64,000 bases of DNA from Betaproteobacteria bacterium (GTDB taxonomy: Bacteria > Pseudomonadota > Gammaproteobacteria > Burkholderiales > SG8-41): NCBI GenBank assembly GCA_029863175.1, contig JAOTVX010000014.1, positions 7,316 through 71,315 on the forward strand, written 5' to 3'. The position numbers and the translations under genes were made by a program. How positions within the stretch are numbered: position 1 is the first letter of the stretch; the number at the start of each line of letters is the position of its first letter. Of this stretch, positions 58,545-64,000 are shown in pieces. The notes beneath the pieces were generated by a model. The model searched no databases, had not been told where the DNA came from, and saw only the letters and a list, made by a program, of their open reading frames with translations.

Positions 58545-60521
58545 CTAGGCGACAAGCCGGGCGAGTGCCGCGACCACTGCGGGATCGAGCGCGCCCTTCT
58601 CGGTTTCGTTGTGAATCTCCCTCAGTGCCGCGGCGCTCTCCCATGATTCACGGTGCGGCCGCCACGACGTGAGCGCATCGTAGGCGTCAGCCACCGCGAT
58701 GATGCGCGCACCTAGCGGAATAGCCTCCCCGCGCAGGCCGTCGGGGTAGCCGGCGCCGCCGTAGCGTTCGTGGCTGTGCCGCACCAGTGCCAGCATGGCC
58801 GGCGACTCGTAGCCCATGTTGCGCATGAGGCGGCACGCTTCGTCCGGGTGCTGCTTGACGACGTCGAACTCGCTCGCCGTCAACGCGCCACGGCGGTTGA
58901 GAATGTGCAGCGGGATCACTTCCTTTCCGATATCGGCGAGGAAACCCGCCTGGAGGATCTCGCGCTTGTCGCGCTCCGACAGCTGCATGACGTCGGCAAT
59001 CGCGTATGACAGCGCCGCCACCACGCGCGAGTGCCCGATGCTCCCGTCGAGCACTTCCGAGGGCAGCGTCACGTCATTCGGGATCTTGGCCTCGTCCACT
59101 GCGCGCAGGTGCTGGTCGGGCAGAGCGCGCGGGAGCTTGGCACGGTCGCGCAACGGGTCCTTCAGGCCACTCACCTCGTAGGCCTCGACGCGCTGGCGCT
59201 TGCCCTTCACGCTGATCTTCTCGTATTCCTTCAGCTTCAAACCCGCTTCGGCGTAGGCGAGCTTGTAGGCCGGGTTGCCGGGATGGAGCTGCAGCGCGCG
59301 CTCGAAATTGTTGAGCGCCTCCAGGGGCTCCTCGAGCGCCAGGTGGATGCTGCCCACCTGGAAACTGAGCTCCGGGTCATCCGGCTGCGCCAGGAGCCTC
59401 TCGTAGAGCCGCTCGAGCTGCTGCTCCTTCTGCATGTCCACTTTCGGCCGGGTCGGCAGCGCGCGCAGCTTGCGTGCATCGAAGAAATGGCGGACGTCCT
59501 CGTAGGTGTAGCGGTCGATCAGGACGCCTCCGGGCGTGCAGAAGTGCTCGAGTCGGGCGGCGAGGTTGACGATATCGCCGATGGCAGTGTAGGTCTGGCG
59601 CCGGGAGCCGACCAATCCCGCGATCGCGGCGCCTGACGCGATTCCTATGCGCATGCGCCACGGATGGCTGTTCTGCTCCAGGACCTCCTGCATTTTGGTT
59701 GCTGCCACCACCGCCATCAGCCGGTGCATGGGGTAGTCGAGCGGCGCGCCGAATTCGCACATGATGCCGTCGCCCATGTACTTGTCGATGTGCCCGCGAT
59801 AGGCGAACAGCACGGGCTCCATGTCCTGCAGGTATCGGTTGAGGTCCGCGACGACCGTTTCGGGCGCCGTGCGCTCGGAGTAGTCCGTGAAGCTGACCAG
59901 GTCGGTAAACATGATGCTCATGCTGCGCTTCTCGCTGCGCAGCCGGCCCTCGATCATCAGGTTCACCACGGAGGGGTCCATCGTGCTGTAGAGGGCCGTC
60001 TCGACCTTCTTCTTCAGGCCCTCGATCGCGAGCTTCGACTCTTCCAGCTCGAACGTGCGCTCGCGCACGCGCTCCTCGAGGTTCAGCGTGTACTCACGCA
60101 GCCTTTGGTTGGCGTCGTTCAGGGCCAGCTCGCTCGCCTTGAGCGACTGGTTCAGCGCCCGCGTGGTCTCCACCTCCCCGGCGAGCTTGTCGTGCTGCCT
60201 GCCCACCACGACCGCCGCAATCACCAGGAATCCCGCCCACACGACGACATGCATGTAGGTGTTCAGCTCGTCGTTGTGAACGACGAATGCCCCCCGGTCC
60301 AGGACCACGTAAACCAGTATCACCAGCACGCACAACGCGGCACCCAGCACGGCGCGGCGCTGGCCCAGGTAGTACGCGCCGAGAATGACAGGCAGGAAAT
60401 AGAAATTCAAGAAGGCAAGCTTCTCGGGAATGAAATAGTTGATGACGAACGTCGACACCAGCACGAGCAGCACGAACGCCTGCTCGAAATGGGTGGCCAA
60501 GTAATGCCTCAGTCTTTCCAT
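58545..60521 (-). CDS. Membrane class III nucleotide cyclase fused to TPR and degenerate HD-GYP
   Basis: 658-residue multi-domain signalling protein: about four membrane helices (residues 15-105), a coiled coil (about 110-185), a class III cyclase (about 195-375; metal residues in MFTDLVSFTDYSE and DKYMGDGIMCEFG, and YTAIGDIVNLAARLE), TPR-like helices (about 395-445) and an HD-GYP domain (about 480-655). The HD-GYP part keeps GYPDGLRGEAIPLGARIIAV and VADAYDAL, but the HD pair reads GFLADIGKE (Ala for His) and HHE..DG is HSHERYGGAG. It could make cAMP or cGMP under control of a c-di-GMP-binding-like but inactive domain. Monocistronic. Confidence 0.87.
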   Translation of the reverse strand: MERLRHYLATHFEQAFVLLVLVSTFVINYFIPEKLAFLNFYFLPVILGAYYLGQRRAVLGAALCVLVILVYVVLDRGAFVVHNDELNTYMHVVVWAGFLVIAAVVVGRQHDKLAGEVETTRALNQSLKASELALNDANQRLREYTLNLEERVRERTFELEESKLAIEGLKKKVETALYSTMDPSVVNLMIEGRLRSEKRSMSIMFTDLVSFTDYSERTAPETVVADLNRYLQDMEPVLFAYRGHIDKYMGDGIMCEFGAPLDYPMHRLMAVVAATKMQEVLEQNSHPWRMRIGIASGAAIAGLVGSRRQTYTAIGDIVNLAARLEHFCTPGGVLIDRYTYEDVRHFFDARKLRALPTRPKVDMQKEQQLERLYERLLAQPDDPELSFQVGSIHLALEEPLEALNNFERALQLHPGNPAYKLAYAEAGLKLKEYEKISVKGKRQRVEAYEVSGLKDPLRDRAKLPRALPDQHLRAVDEAKIPNDVTLPSEVLDGSIGHSRVVAALSYAIADVMQLSERDKREILQAGFLADIGKEVIPLHILNRRGALTASEFDVVKQHPDEACRLMRNMGYESPAMLALVRHSHERYGGAGYPDGLRGEAIPLGARIIAVADAYDALTSWRPHRESWESAAALREIHNETEKGALDPAVVAALARLVA

Positions 60522-60709
60522 ACGCGCCGGAAATCGTATCAGCGAGTCGGGGTCGAAGGCGAGGGGGGGTTAGTGCTCAAACCGAGCCGGGCAGCTGGGA
60601 CAGCGTGACTCAAGGACTGTGCATCGCGAATGATGAATGGACCGCGCTAAGGGGTCAGACCCCTCGGCAGCTCTTCCATCACCCGTCGCTCGTCACTCGT
60701 CACCGTAAA
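60522..60709. other. Spacer with GGGGTCAGACCCC palindrome
   Basis: AGGGGTCAGACCCCT (60650-60664) is a perfect odd palindrome with one central base, the shortest form of the GGGGTCAG repeat ends. CATCACCCGTCGCTCGTCAC at 60676 is heptamer-family. No gene. Confidence 0.65.
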
Positions 60710-61411
60710 TCAGATGCCGAGATAGCTCGCCTTCACTTCCTCATTCGCCCAGAGCTCCTGCGGGCTCGCGGAGTAGACGACGCGGCCTTTGCTCATGACG
60801 TGCACGTGGTCGACGAGCTTCAGCGCGAGCGCCGTATTCTGCTCGACGAGCAGGATGGAAAGCCCCTGCTCCTTCAGCTTGCTGACTGCCTCCCACACGC
60901 CCTGGATGATGATGGGCGCGAGGCCTTCGGAGGGCTCGTCCATGATGAGGCAGTCGGGATTGGTCATGAGCGCGCGGCCGATGGCGAGCATCTGCTGCTC
61001 GCCGCCCGAGAGCGTCTTCGCGCGCTGGGTGCGCCGCTCCTTCAGCCGCGGAAACAGCGCGTAAACACGCTCCGCATTCCAGCCGTGGCGCTCGATGCCA
61101 CGCTCTGCGACCCGCAGGTTCTCCTCCACGCTCAGCGTCGGGAACACGCGCCGGCCCTGCGGCACGAGGCCCAACCCGCCCCTCACCGTTTCGAACGACG
61201 AGACGTGCGTGATATCCACGCCCTTGAAGAGAATGCGGCCGCGGCGCGGCGGATTGAAGCCGACGATGGACTTGACGAGCGTCGTCTTGCCGACGCCGTT
61301 GCGTCCGAGCAGCCCGAGTATCTGTCCCTGCTCGAGCTTCAACGACAGCCCCTGCAGGACGTAGGCGTCGCCGTAGTAGGTGTGAATGTCCTCGACGTCG
61401 AGCATCGCCAT
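60710..61411 (-). CDS. livF: LivF-type branched-chain amino-acid ABC transporter ATPase
   Basis: 233-residue ABC ATPase. Walker A is GLLGRNGVGKTTLVKSIVG, signature TLSGGEQQMLAIGRAL, Walker B DCLIMDEPSEGLAPI and H-loop LLVEQN. The sequence has the LivF style, ending IGREVKASYLGI-like. With the LivG gene 45 bases upstream it forms the cytoplasmic ATPase pair of a high-affinity importer for branched-chain amino acids or, as in many soil proteobacteria, aromatic acids, amides or urea. Start ATG 61411. Confidence 0.92.
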   Translation of the reverse strand: MAMLDVEDIHTYYGDAYVLQGLSLKLEQGQILGLLGRNGVGKTTLVKSIVGFNPPRRGRILFKGVDITHVSSFETVRGGLGLVPQGRRVFPTLSVEENLRVAERGIERHGWNAERVYALFPRLKERRTQRAKTLSGGEQQMLAIGRALMTNPDCLIMDEPSEGLAPIIIQGVWEAVSKLKEQGLSILLVEQNTALALKLVDHVHVMSKGRVVYSASPQELWANEEVKASYLGI

Positions 61412-61455
61412 GAGAGCCCCTACAGCGTGAGTTTCATTACGTTAGGTGCTCTCAA

Positions 61456-62220
61456 TTAGCCCGTCCCGAGGTAGATTTCCTGCACCTTGGCGCTGCGGCG
61501 GACCGCGTCGGTCGGGCCCTCCTCCACCACCTCGCCGAAGTGCAGCACCGAGATGTGATCGACCACGTCGAAGACGACGTCCATGTCGTGCTCGATGAGC
61601 AGGATGGCGAGCGTCGGGTCGAGGCGCTTCAGGAAGGTCGCCATCTCGCGCGACTCGCCCGAGGCTAGCCCCGCTGCGGGCTCGTCGAGGAGCAGGATCT
61701 TCGGGTCGCTCGCGAGCCCCAGCACGATCTCGATCTGGCGCTGCTCGCCGTGAGAAAGGTTGCGCACCTCCACGTCGCGGCGGTCCCAGTAGCCGGCGCC
61801 TTCCAGCAGGCCGCGCGCCTTCTCGTGCACGTCCCGGTAGGAGGAGAGCGGGCGCCACAGCACGAACTTCATGGCGCGCACGCCCTGGATCGCGAGCAGG
61901 ATATTGTCGAGCACCGTGAGCTTCGGAAACAGATTCGTGACCTGGAACGTCCGCGCCATGCCCATGGCAGTGCGCCGGTGGCTCGGCCAGTTGGTCACGT
62001 CCGCTCCGAAGAGCACGGCCTGCCCCGACGTTGCCGGCAGGGTGCCCGTGATGACGTTGAACAGCGTCGTCTTCCCCGCGCCGTTCGGCCCGATGATGGC
62101 CTTGCGGTCGCCCGGAAAGACTTTGAGGCTCACATTCTGCACTGCATGAAGGCCGCCGAAGCTCTTCGACAGGCTCCGCAGCTCCAGCACCGGCTGTGCG
62201 TCAGGTTGCGGCTTGGTCAC
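61456..62220 (-). CDS. livG: LivG-type branched-chain amino-acid ABC transporter ATPase
   Basis: 254-residue ABC ATPase partner of LivF. Walker A is IIGPNGAGKTTLFNVITGTL, signature NLSHGEQRQIEIVLGLASDP, Walker B ILLLDEPAAGLASGESREMA and H-loop ILLIEHDMDVVF. The extended helical region AIQGVRAMKFVLWRPLSSYR is usual for LivG. GTG 62220 (V of SVTKPQPDAQ) fits the family start; an in-frame extension to 62340 runs into repeat DNA. The binding-protein gene is 315 bases upstream, across heptamer arrays. Confidence 0.9.
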   Translation of the reverse strand: MTKPQPDAQPVLELRSLSKSFGGLHAVQNVSLKVFPGDRKAIIGPNGAGKTTLFNVITGTLPATSGQAVLFGADVTNWPSHRRTAMGMARTFQVTNLFPKLTVLDNILLAIQGVRAMKFVLWRPLSSYRDVHEKARGLLEGAGYWDRRDVEVRNLSHGEQRQIEIVLGLASDPKILLLDEPAAGLASGESREMATFLKRLDPTLAILLIEHDMDVVFDVVDHISVLHFGEVVEEGPTDAVRRSAKVQEIYLGTG

Positions 62221-62535
62221 GCTTGAGTTCAATGTACCACCCCAAAAATCCAGGACCAGAATTAGCCGCCGATGGACGCCGATATACGCCGATAAGCTCC
62301 AACATTGAACCGCCAAGACGCCAAGAACAGCAAGAATCAAGAGCAGTTACGCATCACCCATCACCCATCACCCATCACCCATCACCCATCACCAGGGTTA
62401 GGCCCCGTCACGCATCACCCGTCACCCGTCACTTCTTCAGCACTAGTCACCAGTCACTAGCCACGCTCTTTAACAATCAAGCGGGCGGACGCCGCGCATC
62501 AAGAATGGCGGCGTCGCCCGGCAGCCGAGAACGCG
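62221..62535. repeat. Spacer inside the liv-type operon: repeats and CATCACC array
   Basis: CATCACC units, six in tandem at 62352-62393, then CATCACCCGTCACCCGTCAC and CTAGTCACCAGTCACTAG near 62450. GCCGCCGATGGACGCCGATA and CATTGAACCGCCAAGACGCC (62262-62322) are further dispersed-family copies. No gene. Confidence 0.9.
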
Positions 62536-63804
62536 TTACTCGCAGTACTTACACGGCGGGAACGTGCGGCTATAGACCGGCTGCTTGAGGAAGTCGGCCT
62601 TCTTGTACGTCCAGAACTGGCTCACGTTGGGGTAGGTCTTGATGACCGTGTTCCAGAGCTCGTCCTCGCCGTAGCCGTGCATCTTCTTCTTCTCGACCTT
62701 GCGGATGTAGATGTTGTGCACCGGGTTGCGCATCTCGTCCAGGCGCACCGGGCCGCGCACGCTGTCGAGCTGGACGCTCGCGAGCAGCTCGACGAACTTC
62801 TCCGCGCCCGGCCACTTGCCGCCCGTCTTCTTCATGACCTCGTGGATCATCTGCGCAGTGGTGTAGTTGCTCTCCGAGTAGTACGACGGCACCTTGCCGT
62901 ATTTCTCGCGGTACTTCTTCACGAACGCCGCGTTCCTCGGAGTGTCGAGCGCCGCGCTGTACTGCAGCGCCGAGACGTGGCCTATCACTTCGTCCCCCAT
63001 CGACGGCAGCACGAACTCGTCGTAGCTCGTTCCCCCGCCCAGCACCGGCTTCTTAATCCCTGCGGCGGCGAGCTGCTTCGGGAACTGCAGCGACATCGGC
63101 CCAACCATGAGCGTGAAGATTGCGTCAGCGTCATCCTTGATGGTTGGGATGAACGGTCCGAAGTCCTTCGTTCCCAGCGGCGGCCAGATCTTCTGGATGA
63201 CCTTGCCCCCGCAGTCCTCGAAGGTCTTCTGGAATCCGCCGATGACCTCGTAGCCGAAAGCGTAGTCGGCGCCAACCGTCACGACCTTCTTGTAGCCCTG
63301 CTCGCAGGCCCACGCACCGAACGGGTGATTGGGCTGGGAACTGGTCCAGCCGGTGCGCACCACGTACGGATACTTGGACGCCTCGCGCTGCGTGAGATCG
63401 TCCGCCGCCGCGATGGAAGGAATGTAGACCGTCTTCAGCCGCGTGCTCACGGGCGCCAACGCGTAGCCGGTCGAGGCGAGCAGCCCGCCGATGAACATCT
63501 GCACGTTGTCCTGGCGGACGAGCTTTTCAGCCTTGCGGACGTTGATCGGCGGCTTGCCCTGGCCGTCTTCAAGAATGAACTTCACCTTGGCGCCGGCGAA
63601 ATTACCGCCGACCTCGTCCACGTACATCTGGAATCCGTTGCTCATGTCCTTGCCGATCTGGGCGAAGATCCCCGTCATCGGCGCGACGAACCCGATGCGA
63701 AGTTCCTCCGCGGCGCCGGCCGGCCCAGAGGCCAAGCCGATGCCGAGCGCGGCGACGCCCAGCGGGATCCACCAAGTAAGCCCCGTTTTGAGTTTGCGTA
63801 ACAT
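62536..63804 (-). CDS. Branched-chain amino-acid-type ABC substrate-binding protein
   Basis: 422-residue periplasmic binding protein of the LivK/Peripla_BP_6 type. A signal peptide (WWIPLGVAALGIGLASGPAGA) precedes EELRIGFVAPMTGIFAQIGK. Two lobes follow, with GADYAFGYEVIGGFQKTFED and TLMVGPMSLQFPKQLAAAGI. It ends in an unusual FPPCKYCE tail. GGAGGGGCTGTT precedes ATG 63804. It lies 20 bases past a LivM-type permease end and, after repeats, before LivG/F, so it is the receptor of this importer. Members often bind amides, urea or aromatic acids as well as leucine. Confidence 0.9.
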   Translation of the reverse strand: MLRKLKTGLTWWIPLGVAALGIGLASGPAGAAEELRIGFVAPMTGIFAQIGKDMSNGFQMYVDEVGGNFAGAKVKFILEDGQGKPPINVRKAEKLVRQDNVQMFIGGLLASTGYALAPVSTRLKTVYIPSIAAADDLTQREASKYPYVVRTGWTSSQPNHPFGAWACEQGYKKVVTVGADYAFGYEVIGGFQKTFEDCGGKVIQKIWPPLGTKDFGPFIPTIKDDADAIFTLMVGPMSLQFPKQLAAAGIKKPVLGGGTSYDEFVLPSMGDEVIGHVSALQYSAALDTPRNAAFVKKYREKYGKVPSYYSESNYTTAQMIHEVMKKTGGKWPGAEKFVELLASVQLDSVRGPVRLDEMRNPVHNIYIRKVEKKKMHGYGEDELWNTVIKTYPNVSQFWTYKKADFLKQPVYSRTFPPCKYCE

Positions 63805-63824
63805 AACAGCCCCTCCTTTCGTTA

Positions 63825-64000
63825 CTATTGAGACGCGGAAACTACTTTTGCTCCCTCAGCGGCCGCCGACGGCGCGCGGCGCTGGCGAATTCGCTCCGGA
63901 ATGCCCATCAGGCCGCCCGGGAGATACAGGATCGTCAGCACGTAAACGCCGCCCAGCGCGTACTGCCACCACCACACCAGCGTGCTGAGATACTCGCGCA
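63825..64000 (-). CDS. LivM-type permease, C-terminal end (truncated by window)
   Basis: Only the last 58 residues are visible: EYLSTLVWWWQYALGGVYVL, then TILYLPGGLMGIPERIRQRR and a short charged tail to TAG at 63825. The helix followed by LPGGLMGI is the usual end of branched-chain amino-acid ABC transporter permeases of the LivM type. The gene continues beyond position 64000. It is the first visible member of the transporter operon; the LivH-type partner should lie outside the window. Confidence 0.82.
   Translation of the reverse strand, partial: REYLSTLVWWWQYALGGVYVLTILYLPGGLMGIPERIRQRRAPSAAAEGAKVVSASQ

Overview
This window looks like chromosomal DNA of a G+C-rich, metabolically versatile betaproteobacterium, most likely Burkholderiales-like and possibly an uncultured lineage. 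The main support is six solute-receptor genes of the Bug/TctC family, a family greatly expanded in Burkholderiales. These sit beside acyl-CoA dehydrogenases, an acyl-CoA ligase, amidohydrolase and hydroxylase-type genes, and a LivGF-type ABC importer. I found no rRNA, tRNA, CRISPR array or phage genes, and no recognisable DNA-binding transcription factor. The only obvious housekeeping gene is a lone long-form hisG.

Layout. 0.3-9.7 kb: desaturase, OmpA-like lipoprotein, Bug receptor, a gamma-resorcylate decarboxylase, then a tight molybdenum hydroxylase plus acyl-CoA dehydrogenase cluster and a CapA-like protein. 9.7-19.6 kb: YihY/BrkB membrane protein, HI0933-type flavoprotein, two methyltransferase-like proteins, a pilin-like protein, hydroxyacid dehydrogenase, MDR oxidoreductase and an alpha/beta hydrolase. 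19.7-34.2 kb: a scarred accessory stretch. It holds RAYT transposase and IS110 remnants, a truncated antiporter, toxin-antitoxin and DUF1080 debris, a PilZ fusion gene, a frameshifted SMP-30 gene, three Bug-type receptors and an HD-GYP protein. 34.3-38.6 kb: a 1433-residue acyl-CoA dehydratase activase-like protein. 39-44 kb: an operon of phosphotransferase, DUF6285 protein, acyl-CoA ligase and acyl-CoA dehydrogenase. 44-58.5 kb: ModA-like and cupin proteins, MmgE/PrpD, two more Bug receptors, small secreted proteins, hisG, a polysaccharide deacetylase-like protein, an Mrr-like membrane protein and a nonsense-interrupted four-helix-bundle gene. 58.5-64 kb: a cyclase/HD-GYP fusion and a branched-chain amino-acid-type ABC transporter cut off by the window end.

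Functional theme: uptake of organic acids through orphan periplasmic receptors, and degradation of aromatic and CoA-linked acids. Second-messenger proteins are also present (PilZ, HD-GYP, class III cyclase). The intergenic DNA is unusually rich in dispersed short repeats. These include RAYT/REP-like inverted repeats, heptamer arrays, and 'ATCTGCGTTTATC' and 'GGCGTCTTGGCGGTTCA' motifs. The most distinctive single observation is a pair of paralogous small-gene modules at 26.0 kb and 51.0 kb. They align without gaps through leader, gene and terminator, yet in one copy the stop codon (TGA to CGA) and terminator have become coding sequence that joins the module to a PilZ domain.
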